From assembly GCA_958295785.1 (NCBI GenBank), contig OY282377.1, positions 4,590,896 through 4,654,895 of the forward strand: DNA of 64,000 bases, given 5' to 3'. Positions 34,490-43,939 of the stretch are shown here, piece by piece (within the stretch, counting starts at the first letter, position 1; every line of letters begins with the position of its first letter). The position numbers and the translations under genes were made by a program. The notes under the pieces are model-generated. The model was not told the origin of the DNA and searched no databases. It worked only from the letters and a program-made list of their open reading frames with translations. This DNA comes from an uncultured Latescibacterota bacterium. GTDB taxonomy: Bacteria; Latescibacterota; UBA2968.

Positions 34490-35607
34490 ATGAACCGCCC
34501 TAAAACAAAATTTCAGGGCATCCAGGATTCGACCGAGTTTCAGATTGGTAAGGACAATTGCTCGGCAACAAAGAATGAGGCAATGCTGAATAAAGGCAAC
34601 CTGAATAACAGCATGTCAGCCCAGGCCCTGAATACAGGCACCCTTGCTAGAAACATTCAAGGGCGTGCGTTGAAAACGGTTTCTCTTTTTGCCGGATGCG
34701 GGGGTCCGATAAAGGGCTGATCGATACAGGTTGCGAGATTTTGATGGCAAACGATATTCTGGCCTATGCCAAAGAGGTCTATGAAGCAAATCTCCCCGAG
34801 ACCGATTTCAAGACCGATAGTATTGACCAAATCAAAGCCTTTCCATCAGCGGATGTTTTGGCGGGATGCTATCCTTGCCAAGGCTATTGTCAAGGCGGAG
34901 CACGCGACGCCGGGCGCAAAATCAATAGACTTTACCGCGAATTTGATCGCGCTCTGCGGAAGATCCGTCCCAAAGTCTTTATTGTAGAAAACGTACCTGG
35001 GATGGCGAGAAGTAATAATCGACATTTTTTGAAAGCACAACTCGTCCGTTTCCGTTTGGCTGGATACCGCGTCAACTGGGACTTCATCAATGCCGCACAG
35101 TACGGTCTGGCACAAGAAAGGCAACGGATTTTTATCGTCGGCATTCGCTCAGATTTCGGGGTAAAATACGAGTTTCCAAAACCCACACACGGCCCGGGAT
35201 TGCAACCGGTAAAAACACAGCGAGATTTCTTAGGAGACTTGAAGGAAGAATGGCCCGAAGGCGAATTTTGCGATCAGGATTTTCATTGGTATTATCTCTC
35301 CCGTGACCGCTACCGAGGATGGGATGAACCAAGCAAAACAATACTCGCAAACGCACGCCACATGCCGTTGCACCCAATGAGTCCGCCGCTAAAAAAGATA
35401 GGAAAAGATAAATGGGTTTTCCAAGGAGACCCCAAAAAAGCCCGCCGGCTTTCGTACAAAGAAGCAACAACCCTTCAAGACCTCGGTAGTTGGGGGTTTC
35501 CAGACACGACGGGATTGATGAATAAATACAAGGTCATTGGCAATGCCGTGCCGCCGATGATCTTCCGACAAATTTTTGAAGCCCTACCGGGAGAGGTGTT
35601 CTCATGA
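34490..35607 (+). CDS. DNA (cytosine-5) methyltransferase, frameshifted at a G run
   Basis: C5 methylase that transfers methyl from AdoMet to cytosine. Two frames together cover it: MNRPKTKFQG.. to motif I TVSLFAGCGG in the first, then DKGLIDTGCEILMANDILAY in the second. Further motifs: PCQGYCQGG (catalytic Cys), VFIVENVPGM, QERQRIFIVGIR, and the C-terminal VIGNAVPPMI. The break is at a GGGGG run (about 34698-34702); one more G would restore GCGGSDKG. The first 60 residues before motif I are an unusual extension. ATG with GGGAGG upstream. The stop overlaps the next start (ATGA), so the operon is coupled. Real frameshift, phase switch and assembly error are all possible. Confidence 0.82.
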
Positions 35608-36671
35608 ATTTTAAGACACTCAATATTAACCAGCTCGAGTTTGACAAAAAAAATCCGCATCTGCCGACTACGGTAGGGCCAAAAGAACCCGAAATTATCA
35701 AGTATCTGGCAAAAACCGGCATTGAGGACTTGATGATCTCTATCGGGGAGAACGGATTTTTCCCGGGCGAAGCCATTGTTGCAACTCCTGCAAAAAACAA
35801 CAAATACACAGTCTTGGAGGGCAATCGCAGACTGGCAGCGTTGCGACTGTTGCAAAACCCGGATTCAGCGGGCAACCGCCGTAGCATTACAAAAGCTTCA
35901 GAAGGAGCGAAAAACAAGCCAACCGAAATTCCAGCGTATATAGTCAATTCAAGAGATGATGCCTTGCAATATCTGGGCTTTCGCCACATTTCTGGGGTCC
36001 AACGATGGGATCCTTTGGCAAAGGCGCGATACTTAAAATTGTTGTTCGAGCAAACATCGGGTGAACCGGAAAAACGCTGTATTGAGGTTGCCCGTGAAAT
36101 CGGTAGCAGGCGCGATGCAGTCCGACGAAATCTGGATGCTTTGGCGGCGTACGAAGCCATTGAGGAACGCGACTTTTTCGACATTAAAGACCTGGACGAA
36201 GAAAATTTTCAGTTTGGCACATTCTATACGGCTATCGCAAACGCGGAAATCGCGTCATTTGTTGGCGTCAGGGAAAAAGACGGTAGAGCAACATACCCCA
36301 TTGCCAATCCAAAATCCTTAAAGAAAGAACATCTTGCAGAACTCACGGAGTGGATGTTCAAAAAAGAGAGTCAGGGTTCCACACGCCTCGTCGAGTCTCG
36401 AAATATTCCCAAATTAAATGAGGTCATAGAAAATTCTAACGCACTGGAAAAGCTCCGGCAAGGTGTGTCATTAGATAGTGCTTATAGTGCTACAATAGAT
36501 AACAAAAAGGTGTTTTTACAAGATATAGTCAACGCTACTGAACATCTTAAGCAAGCAAACTCTAATCTGCACTCCGTATCGTCTGATGATCGTGATGTGG
36601 TGGAGCGCGTCCGAGAAGCAATGAAAGCACTTAATATAGCAACCAACCACTTAAAGGTGGATTCACAATGA
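35604..36671 (+). CDS. ParB/Srx-fold domain protein
   Basis: 355 residues. The N-terminal ParB/sulfiredoxin-like domain shows LEGNRRLAALRLL (about 71-83), the GNRR/GERR box where ParB-type CTPases and nucleases bind nucleotide. A following helical part (WDPLAKARYLKLLF, IGSRRDAVRRNLDAL, about 140-180) looks like the ParB helix-turn-helix. The C-terminal half is unrecognised. Its place between a methylase and a nuclease-like gene, with ATGA overlaps at both ends, argues for a role in a DNA-modification/defence system and not in chromosome partition. Confidence 0.75.
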   Translation: MNFKTLNINQLEFDKKNPHLPTTVGPKEPEIIKYLAKTGIEDLMISIGENGFFPGEAIVATPAKNNKYTVLEGNRRLAALRLLQNPDSAGNRRSITKASEGAKNKPTEIPAYIVNSRDDALQYLGFRHISGVQRWDPLAKARYLKLLFEQTSGEPEKRCIEVAREIGSRRDAVRRNLDALAAYEAIEERDFFDIKDLDEENFQFGTFYTAIANAEIASFVGVREKDGRATYPIANPKSLKKEHLAELTEWMFKKESQGSTRLVESRNIPKLNEVIENSNALEKLRQGVSLDSAYSATIDNKKVFLQDIVNATEHLKQANSNLHSVSSDDRDVVERVREAMKALNIATNHLKVDSQ

Positions 36672-37618
36672 TTGATTTTCCTTGGAGTCAAGAGATAGTT
36701 AAAGATGTCGTTGATTTGACCGACTGCATTGAGTTGACCGTCGCATTCTCAGACGCCGACTACGGTGGTCGTTTCACACGCGCAGATTTTAACTCAGTTC
36801 AAAATGAGATTTTGGATGATGACGGTTTTTTTCAAGGCGAGCAAGTTGATAATCTTAATGCACACTTTGAAGAGGCGATGGCTCTTATCAAAAACCGCGC
36901 ATTATGGTTGGGGGAAACCTACCCTTTCAGGCAAGACGATGGTGAAGTGCTGTTTGCGCCTCAAACATCCAAGAAACACTATTTGTCGTATCTGTTCTTG
37001 CTGGCCTGTTCGTGCCATAATTGGATTCCCTCTTTTCGGCATGCTCTGAGTGTAGAGTTTGAAAATCTATGCAAAGAGGCGATGCGGGCGTTGTTTCCCG
37101 ATTGGGCAGAGGTTTTTCTGTTCAGTCAAAACAGCAAAGATAGAAAAAAACTTGGGTGGTCCGCACGCGAGGCCATTCCAGCCTTGGCAAAAAAGTTAAA
37201 TGCCCAAGTGCCACCAAATGCCAGACTTTCCAATACGCAACGCGAATACGGCATTGATTTGATTGCCATTTGTTCTTTTGGAGATGTATTGGAGTACCCA
37301 TTTTTCGCCTTCGCTCAATGCACAGTGGCAAAAGAGTGGTGGACGAAAAAACACGAAGCCCAAAGTCGTCATGCCTTATCGGGAGTCATGCAGTTAGATA
37401 CAGATCATACAAATTTTTTGTTGATACCCCATTTCCCGCGCATCAACCTCAAAGAATGGCGGGAAGATCGGTCACATACCATCAACTGCATTCTATGCGA
37501 CCGATACAGAATATGTCGGTTGCTGGAGAAATCTAAGCCGTTGACATGCCAAGCTCTGCCATGTGGTATGCGTAAGATTTTTCAAGAGATTCAGAAACAC
37601 CTGCCAGAGCACCATTGA
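36668..37618 (+). CDS. Probable PD-(D/E)XK-type nuclease of a restriction module
   Basis: 316 residues with no family I can name. EYGIDLIAI (Asp about 197) followed by PFFAFAQCTVAKEWWTKK (Gln 217, Lys 222) fits the D-x(n)-(E/Q)xK nuclease core seen in restriction endonucleases with Gln for Glu. A Cys-containing C-terminus (CILCDRYRICRLL, about 271-283) may bind metal. It overlaps the ParB-like gene by four bases and is last of the three-gene operon, so restriction endonuclease is the simplest reading. This is inference. Confidence 0.6.
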   Translation: MIDFPWSQEIVKDVVDLTDCIELTVAFSDADYGGRFTRADFNSVQNEILDDDGFFQGEQVDNLNAHFEEAMALIKNRALWLGETYPFRQDDGEVLFAPQTSKKHYLSYLFLLACSCHNWIPSFRHALSVEFENLCKEAMRALFPDWAEVFLFSQNSKDRKKLGWSAREAIPALAKKLNAQVPPNARLSNTQREYGIDLIAICSFGDVLEYPFFAFAQCTVAKEWWTKKHEAQSRHALSGVMQLDTDHTNFLLIPHFPRINLKEWREDRSHTINCILCDRYRICRLLEKSKPLTCQALPCGMRKIFQEIQKHLPEHH

Positions 37619-37643
37619 CTGATCAATCCTTACACATACCTTT

Positions 37644-40082
37644 CTACTCCCCCCACACCCTTCCCACCGCATCGCGTATCTTCTCCTCGAATCGCTCGAT
37701 CAATTCCCGGTTGCCATCCACCAATGCCTGCTCCGCCTCAATCTCGGCGACGATGGCTCGTTGGGTTTCAAGGGGTGGTATCGGAAATTTAACCCGCTTC
37801 AAGGCGTTGCCATTGAATTGGGGTTGGCCGCCACCAGTTGCGAGGACTTGGGCTTGGTTCCTGTAGGCGTCACTTTGAGCAAATGCCCAGTAATAGCTTG
37901 GATGAACGCGGTCAGGGAAACGAAGGCGAATCAAGTAAGAAGCAAAAACCGCTGGGTGTTCTTCATCAAACAGCATTGTTTTGCCGTAAGTCGCCCCAGT
38001 TCTGGCAACCAGTATATCGCCTTTTGTGAGTAATAATCTCCGTGAGTCATCTGTCAGCGTAACAAATTTGGCTCCATCTGATCGGAGCGTTCCATCCTCG
38101 GCAATGTCGGTGATGCGAATGAACCTAGCCTCCCCTTCATCCTGCGCGCTTGCTGTAAAGCCGTATTGCGGTTTTGTAAGTTCACCAATCGCCACCATCG
38201 GCCACTTGGGATCAATCGCAATATGTGGGCGATAGTTCTCCACCACAGTCCGTGCGCCATCAATGACGCGCTGATAGCCCTCAATTTCCGCGACGATCTC
38301 CTGTTGCACCTCCAGCGGTGGCAAGGGGATTTCGTAATCTTTCAATTTAGAAAAATGTCGCCGGTAGCCATCTTTCACCAGCGGTCTAGCACGCAGGATA
38401 TGATACAAAAATCGCGGGTCAACAGCCTCAACTGTGCGGAGTATTTTTATTCCATCCGCTCCCTGAGCAAAGGGCGTTTCAATCAATTTCACCGCACATG
38501 TATGATCCCCGAATATCACAAGTGGCTTACTTGGGTGAATCAAGACCTTTTCGTCGTCGATCCATCCGGCAATTTCCTGTTGCGACTGATCTATGATAGG
38601 ATATCGCCCTGTTTCAAGGAAAGCAGTTCTCGGTATCTTAGATGGCGGCGTAATCGTTTCAATAAAGGCACCGATTTTCCGCAAAGGGTAGGCCACAGAT
38701 TGAAGTGCGCGTTCCTTGTATTTTTCCCCGCTCAAATTGTACTCTCCGCCCTCCGCGACCCGATCTTTCCCAACGATCAACCCGCGCTCTGTTTTGTACT
38801 GTATGCCTTGTTCTGCGACTTGGGAAGCGTCCGCCGATTCGCCTGTTCGCAGATGGCGCAAGTATTCGGCGAGTTCGGCTTGCACTTGTGGCAGGTCGTT
38901 CTCGGCGATGGGGCGGCGTTGCGCGCCCAAGTCGAAGCCGTCGTTTGCCACCTTGAAAAACGCGATGTGGTCGGTCTTCTTTGCGAGGGATTTGTCCAAA
39001 ATCAGGATGGAAGTCTTGACGCCCGAATAGGGTTGGAACACCCCTGCCGGCAGCGAGACGACGGCGATGAGATGGGCTTCAATTAGCATCTTTCGCAACT
39101 GCTTGTGGGCGTTCTGGCTCTGGAAAATGATCCCCTCGGGAATGATGATCCCCGCACGTCCGGCGGGCGTGATATGCTCGGCGATGTAATCGACAAACAG
39201 AACCTCGCTGCGCTTTGATTGCACGGAAAATCGGCGGTGCGGACGAATGCCTCCCTTCGGCGACATAAACGGCGGATTGGCGAGGATGACGTCGGCGAAC
39301 TCGTTCCACTTATCCTCGCTGGTGAGCGTGTCGTACTCATAGATTTGCGGCTCGGCGAACTCGTGCAGGTACATATTCACCAGCGACAGACGCACCATAT
39401 CCGGCGAAATGTCGTAGCCCTTGAAGTTGGCAGCGAGTCGGCCCTTGTCGTCTATCGTCAGCGTGCTGTGGCCGTCGCTGTCCATGTTCGCCTCGAGAAT
39501 GTGCTTGTAGGACGAGATCAGAAATCCCGCCGTGCCACAGGCCGGGTCGAGCACGGTTTCGTCCTTTTTCGGATCGAGAATGGCGACGATGAAGTCGATG
39601 ATGTGGCGCGGCGTGCGAAACTGCCCGGCGTCGCCCTGCGAACCGAGCACGGAGAGCAGATATTCGTAGGCATCGCCGAGGCGCTCGGGATGGTCGTAGG
39701 TGAACTCGTCGATCACCTTGAGAAACGCGCGCAGCGTCTCCGGGTCTCGATACGGCAAAAAGGCATTGTTGAAGATGTTGCGAAACAGCGGCGGAATGCC
39801 GGGATTCTCGGGCATTTTCGCAATGGCCTCCGCGTATAGGGCGAGCATCTCGTAACCGCCAAGCCCGCCACGCATCAACTTTGCCCAGCCATAGCGCGCG
39901 AACGCATCGGCGAAAAACCCGCGCTTCCCGCCCAATTCCTCGCTCTGCGCGTCCATGTCGTCCATGAACTTGTAGATCAGCGCAATGGTAATTTGCTCCA
40001 CCTGACTCTTGGGATCGGGCACCTTGCCGACCAAAATATCGCGTGCCGTATCGATCCGGCGTTTCGTCTCAGCGTCTAGCAT
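37644..40082 (-). CDS. hsdM: Type I restriction-modification M-S fusion (HsdM + HsdS)
   Basis: 812 residues. The first about 480 are an N6-adenine methylase with the N12 helical domain, motif I VLDPACGTAGFLIS and catalytic NPPF in DVILANPPFMSP. The rest is a specificity subunit with two target-recognition domains (ITPPSKIPRTAFLETGRYPI; MVAIGELTKPQYGFTASAQD) and conserved helical spacers PLEVQQEIVAEIEGYQ and PLETQRAIVAEIEAEQ. Fusion of M and S is known in some type I systems but unusual. ATG at 40082 with AAGGAA upstream. It points towards the truncated hsdR, whose loss would leave modification without restriction. Confidence 0.9.
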   Translation of the reverse strand: MLDAETKRRIDTARDILVGKVPDPKSQVEQITIALIYKFMDDMDAQSEELGGKRGFFADAFARYGWAKLMRGGLGGYEMLALYAEAIAKMPENPGIPPLFRNIFNNAFLPYRDPETLRAFLKVIDEFTYDHPERLGDAYEYLLSVLGSQGDAGQFRTPRHIIDFIVAILDPKKDETVLDPACGTAGFLISSYKHILEANMDSDGHSTLTIDDKGRLAANFKGYDISPDMVRLSLVNMYLHEFAEPQIYEYDTLTSEDKWNEFADVILANPPFMSPKGGIRPHRRFSVQSKRSEVLFVDYIAEHITPAGRAGIIIPEGIIFQSQNAHKQLRKMLIEAHLIAVVSLPAGVFQPYSGVKTSILILDKSLAKKTDHIAFFKVANDGFDLGAQRRPIAENDLPQVQAELAEYLRHLRTGESADASQVAEQGIQYKTERGLIVGKDRVAEGGEYNLSGEKYKERALQSVAYPLRKIGAFIETITPPSKIPRTAFLETGRYPIIDQSQQEIAGWIDDEKVLIHPSKPLVIFGDHTCAVKLIETPFAQGADGIKILRTVEAVDPRFLYHILRARPLVKDGYRRHFSKLKDYEIPLPPLEVQQEIVAEIEGYQRVIDGARTVVENYRPHIAIDPKWPMVAIGELTKPQYGFTASAQDEGEARFIRITDIAEDGTLRSDGAKFVTLTDDSRRLLLTKGDILVARTGATYGKTMLFDEEHPAVFASYLIRLRFPDRVHPSYYWAFAQSDAYRNQAQVLATGGGQPQFNGNALKRVKFPIPPLETQRAIVAEIEAEQALVDGNRELIERFEEKIRDAVGRVWGE

Positions 40083-40175
40083 GGGATTTCCTTTTTGCGC
40101 CACAAAAAGCACAAAGGGCACACAAGGGGTTTTGAACCTTTTGTCATTTGAATTGGCTATCGCGCCTCTTGTGGC

Positions 40176-41055
40176 TCAAACAAACTGATTCAACGACACA
40201 TAGTCCTTGACGTATTCGGGAATGAGTGTGCGGTACTCCGCCGGCACAGCGCGAAAGTCGTTCAGGGAAAAGACCGCGTTGGTCGCCAGAACCGGGAAGT
40301 GCCGCCTGTCGATGATGTCCCGCGTCCCGCCGCTGGTGACGTATGCCTTGAAGAATGTCTTGATCGCCGGGATGGACTCGGCCAAAGCCGGCTTGTGGTC
40401 GGCGACGAACTTGGCGACCTCCTCTTCGAGCAACTCGTCTTTGGACTTGAAGCGCGGGATGAGGTCAAAGACCTTTTCCAGAATCTCGCGCAGGGTCAGG
40501 CGGCGGTCCACCGCAGCGGCGCGGCGCAGCTTGTCGAGGGTGTAGTACTCCTCGGGCTTATCGAAAACTTCTCGATTCACATAGTCGATGACCCGGTCCC
40601 ACTGCCCGGCCTCAACGGCCTCTGCGATGATCTCGTCTCGGCGCACTGCGTCCGCAAACCGGTCAAAAAACATGCGGTCGATCCGCATCCCCTCCAGCCC
40701 AATGCGTTCCTCTCGAATCTCCACGAGCGCGTCCTGCCCCAAGTGCTGATATGCACCGAGATAGGGCGCCCGCTCATCAACGCCTTTCCGGACTTGACCA
40801 CGCTGGGGCCGGGGCAATGCCAACACCTCGTCGTCGTTGAACGCGGTCTCGAAGTATTCGCAGTTGCCAAAAAAGTCGAAGAGCTTGAACGCGGTCTTCT
40901 CCGGCTCCGCGACCCCGTCCTTCAGGCTGTCGTCGAAAAGCAGGCCGAGAAAATTGTGTCGCCGAGTGCCGCGGCCCTTGATCTGAATAAAGTCCGTAGG
41001 CGAAAAGATGGGCCGGAACAGGCCGAGGTTGAGAATGTCCGGGCAATCGTAAAAC
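40176..41055 (-). pseudogene. hsdR: Type I restriction subunit R, C-terminal remnant
   Basis: The frame contains DCPDILNLGLFRPIFSPTDF and QIKGRGTRR (helicase motif VI), then the C-terminal domain AVDRRLTLREILEKVFDLIP up to YVKDYVSLNQFV. The endonuclease domain and helicase motifs I-V, over half the protein, are missing: homology starts abruptly near 41055 beside a repeat-rich segment. It cannot restrict DNA. It stands where hsdR is expected, upstream of hsdM-S. Confidence 0.8.
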
Positions 41056-41238
41056 GTGGAGGCAGAATACGGACAACATCAATTCAAATTGGTATAATAC
41101 CAAGTGGCAGAACATCTCCCCTCCCCGTTGCAGGGAGGAACCGGAGGAGGGGTCCATTAGCCACAAAAGGCACAGAGTGGATTTTGACCTTTTTGTATTT
41201 TTGTGCTTCTTGTGGCTATCCCCTCGTGGCAATTGCCT
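41056..41238. other. Junction zone upstream of the hsdR remnant
   Basis: No gene. Contains CATCTCCCCTCCCC / GGAGGAACCGGAGGAGGGG and a palindrome made of TAGCCACAAAAGGCACAGAG (41158-41177) and TTGTGCTTCTTGTGGCTA (41202-41219). A related pair lies at 40098-40179. These dispersed repeats may have mediated the hsdR deletion. Confidence 0.45.
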
Positions 41239-41616
41239 TTATCTTTCGAGCAACTCGATTTCGTACCCATCCGGGTCATCGACAAACGCCATTTTGCGGC
41301 CCGTGGGGAAGGTCAAGCGCCAATCGCCGGGCCAAATGTCAAGCCCTTTCTTTTCCAATTCATCGCAAAAGGCGATCAAATCGGGCACGCCGATAGCAAA
41401 GTGCATCAAATCTTCGGGCACGTTCAATTCGTAATCATCCGAATAGGTCAGTTCCAGCGTGTGGGCATTGCCCGGCAATTCCAAGTGGCAGATCTGATTG
41501 CCCGCCGGCGATTTGTCTGACCGGCTTTTCAACACAAAACCAAAGTGGTCGCAGTAATACTGGATCGACCTGTCCAAATCGCTGACGCGAATGCGCGTAT
41601 GGAGAAACACAGCCAT
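41239..41616 (-). CDS. gloA: Glyoxalase I-like VOC protein (GloA type)
   Basis: 125 residues. Candidate metal ligands appear at all four expected places: His in FLHTRIRV, Glu in CHLELPG, His in LMHFAIGV and Glu in YEIELLE, as in Ni/Zn-dependent lactoylglutathione lyase. The sequence DPDGYEIELLER is the usual end. It probably converts the methylglyoxal-thiol adduct. ATG at 41616 with AAGGAG upstream. A terminator and the IS5 copy lie upstream. Confidence 0.82.
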   Translation of the reverse strand: MAVFLHTRIRVSDLDRSIQYYCDHFGFVLKSRSDKSPAGNQICHLELPGNAHTLELTYSDDYELNVPEDLMHFAIGVPDLIAFCDELEKKGLDIWPGDWRLTFPTGRKMAFVDDPDGYEIELLER

Positions 41617-41648
41617 TGAAAACTCCTTTCGGGAGATGGAAAAAAAAA

Positions 41649-41671
41649 CAGGTCGCGCAAAGCGGAACCTG
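41649..41671 (-). terminator. Terminator-like hairpin upstream of gloA
   Basis: CAGGT..ACCTG arms with inner CGC/GCG pairing, A run on one side and T run on the other. It may end transcripts arriving from the IS5 copy. Confidence 0.6.
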
Positions 41672-41697
41672 AAAAAAAAAAGAAATGGAATGAACAC

Positions 41698-42627
41698 TAA
41701 GAAGCCCTAACATAAAGAAATCAAGCGTCTGAAACAGATGAGTGAACAGCCGATGGAGAGGAACGCCTCATGGATGTCCGCTCTGCGTTCGTCGCGCACC
41801 CGCAGTCTGCCGAACTGCCGGAGCCAGGCCAGCGTCCGCTCAACGACCCACCGGTACACGCCCAACCCGCTGCCATGCGCTGTACCCCGCCGGGCGAACC
41901 GGCCAGATGTGGCATGCACGCAGGGCCTTCCGGTGTGCCCTCGAGTCATAGGCACGGTCTGCATACAGCCGTTGGGGTCTGCGGCGCGGACGACCGCGTT
42001 TGCCCCTGACCGCAGGCACGGCGTCCACCCATGGCAACCATTGCGTCACATCTGGCCGGTTCGCCTCGGTCACAATCGCGGCCAGAGGCAGCCCGTTGGC
42101 ATCGGTGATCCCATGATGCTTACGCCCGGGCTTGCGGCGGTCTGTGGGATTGAGGCCGGGTTTTCCCCCCAGCGCCTACCGCACGCAGGGAGGCGCTGTC
42201 CACGCAGGCACGAGACCCGGCCAGGCCATCGGCCGCTCGCAGTTTGGACAACAGCAGATGATGAAGCCGCTCCCACACGCCTGCTTCATGCCATGCCTTC
42301 AGACGACGCCAGCAGGTCATCCCGGAACCACACCCCATCTCTTGGGGCAACTGCTCCCATGGGATGCCGCTCTTCAGGACGAATAGAAGGCCGGTCAACG
42401 CCTTGCGGTCATCAATGCGCTTACGTCCGGGAAAGCGGAACCGTCCAGGCTTGGGAACCGGCAAAAGGGGTTGGACCTTTTCCCAGAGTGCATCGCTCAC
42501 CCATGGTTTGGACATTTGTCCCTCCTCGCCCGGTAAAGATGCCGGGCATGGACGTTGTAAGGGTTGGGCTGAGAAGAAAAGCGGCCTCTCACAAATCCAT
42601 GGCAACGCTTTTTGTTAGGGACTCTTA
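41698..42627 (-). mobile_element. IS5-family insertion sequence, copy G
   Basis: 930 bp with ends TAAGAAGCCCTAACATAAAG and TTTTTGTTAGGGACTCTTA, very close to copy F. It truncates the gene starting at 42998. The transposase carries an extra deletion, so this copy cannot move by itself. Confidence 0.88.
41707..42515 (-). pseudogene. IS5-family transposase, copy G, inactivated
   Basis: Starts MSKPWVSDALWEKVQPLLPV at 42515 and has the same +1 shift site (GGGGGGAAAA) as copy F. Near 41897-41902 two bases (GA of GGTGATCGCC in copy F) are missing, giving a premature change of frame (HIWPVRPAGYSAWQ) before the segment GLGVYRWVVERTLAW with the catalytic Glu. Confidence 0.82.
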
Positions 42628-43010
42628 GGATCAAAAATGCCCAGCGCAATAACGGGTTTTTGATAGGGGCTCTCCTGCGCGATTACCGAACTCGTCAAAA
42701 GTCCAATGCCAATGATAATATCCACGTCCTGATCTTGCATCAGACGGTCATAGTTTTTGGCAACGACACGGGCAGACCAATCTGCGCCCAGAATTTTGTC
42801 TTCCAAAATTCGGATATGATATTTTGACCCCAAAAGCGCGTTCAGTTCGCGTTTTAATGGCTCAAGCCAAATACCTGTTGCCCTCTGTTGACCATCATCC
42901 GCGATGATGCCGATAGCGACGTGCTCTTTTTGACTTTGAGCACAAACGTCAGGCTCAATAAGAGCACCCAAAAGAAAACGCCAAACACAACAGGCCATCT
43001 GTCATTCATA
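42628..43010 (-). pseudogene. N-terminal fragment of a periplasmic substrate-binding-like protein (TolC-associated type)
   Basis: The signal peptide MNDRWPVVFGVFFWVLLLSL has a proper start (GGAAGG upstream, ATG about 43008) but continues in a frame that soon ends; the mature sequence (AQSQKEHVAIGIIADDGQQR, then KYHIRILEDKILGADW and VDIIIGIGLLTSS) is in another frame. It resembles the ABC-substrate-binding-like N-terminal domain found in some TolC-family outer-membrane proteins. IS5 copy G cuts it at GIFDP, so it is damaged at both ends. Confidence 0.55.
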
Positions 43011-43017
43011 ACCCTTC

Positions 43018-43728
43018 CTATTTGTGATCCGATTGACCGGCCCCACTCAAATGCAAGCCCACCAGGCGAGCAACCAGCACCACCAGATACGTCTGACCCC
43101 AAACGGCTTCCAACAGGGTCAGGTTTTGCGCCATCCAACTCACCGGCGTTATCTCTCCGTACCCCAAAGTGGTCAGCGTGACAAAGGAAAAATAAATCAG
43201 TTCTGAAAACTCGCCCGATGTGTGAACGGGCAATGAAATCGCAGTGGGGTCGAGCAAGAGCAAGATGTGATAGAAAAACGCCCACAACAACCCGCTGAGA
43301 AAATAGACGGCAATTCCCCCCTGAATGGTATCTGCCGTGATCATCTTCTCAGAGAAAATCCGGTGCAAAAAAACCACGAGACATATCCCGTAAAACGAGG
43401 TATAAACACCGAGCAAGGCCAACTCACCCACTTGAGATACGGCCTCTGAAACGGCCCTCATCTCCATCCACAACGAAAATCCAAACCCCAACAATCCGAG
43501 AACCACACACAACCCAAAGAACGCCTTGGGAAGGCTGAGCGTCCAGAGCACCACGGCCATAACCAACAAAAAAAGAAAGGGCACAAAGGGCTGCTCTTCG
43601 CGCTCCAACAACGGCATCACCACGAAAAGAAAAACCACTGACAGGCCGAGAAAGGTGTACCTGTAATCCGAAAAGCGAAATCTCGCCTCTCGTCCTTTGT
43701 CATCTGATCGGTTCACACTCGTTCCCAA
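43018..43728 (-). CDS. Two-pore-helix potassium channel (ion channel 2 family)
   Basis: 236 residues with four or five membrane helices in the first 160 and a pore module at the end: SFVTLTTLGYGEITPVSW carries the selectivity filter TLGYG, then a last helix VWGQTYLVVLVARLVGLHL. No RCK/TrkA_N domain follows. It allows K+ flux, regulator unknown. The damaged TolC-associated-type gene starts 10 bases after its stop. Confidence 0.86.
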   Translation of the reverse strand: MGTSVNRSDDKGREARFRFSDYRYTFLGLSVVFLFVVMPLLEREEQPFVPFLFLLVMAVVLWTLSLPKAFFGLCVVLGLLGFGFSLWMEMRAVSEAVSQVGELALLGVYTSFYGICLVVFLHRIFSEKMITADTIQGGIAVYFLSGLLWAFFYHILLLLDPTAISLPVHTSGEFSELIYFSFVTLTTLGYGEITPVSWMAQNLTLLEAVWGQTYLVVLVARLVGLHLSGAGQSDHK

Positions 43729-43848
43729 AGCTGGATCAAAAAATGAACACGCAATATATTCCGCGTTTTTGTGCGGTCAAGCAATAACTTTAACAGATCG
43801 TTTCACAATGAGTGCGACAATTGTTTTTTGAGTGTGTCAAAACCGCAA

Positions 43849-43904
43849 AAAATAGGGCGTTAGCACATCTCCCGATCTCTGTAACGGATTGTGCCAACGC
43901 CCTT
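43849..43904 (-). terminator. Terminator after the sulfatase/Ldh_2 block
   Basis: Arms AGGGCGTTAGCACA and TGTGCCAACGCCCT with a loop near 22 bases. On the minus strand it is followed by ATTTTTTG. Confidence 0.75.
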
Positions 43905-43939
43905 TAATCGTTCCAACCGGATGCCAAAGCATTCGGCCC

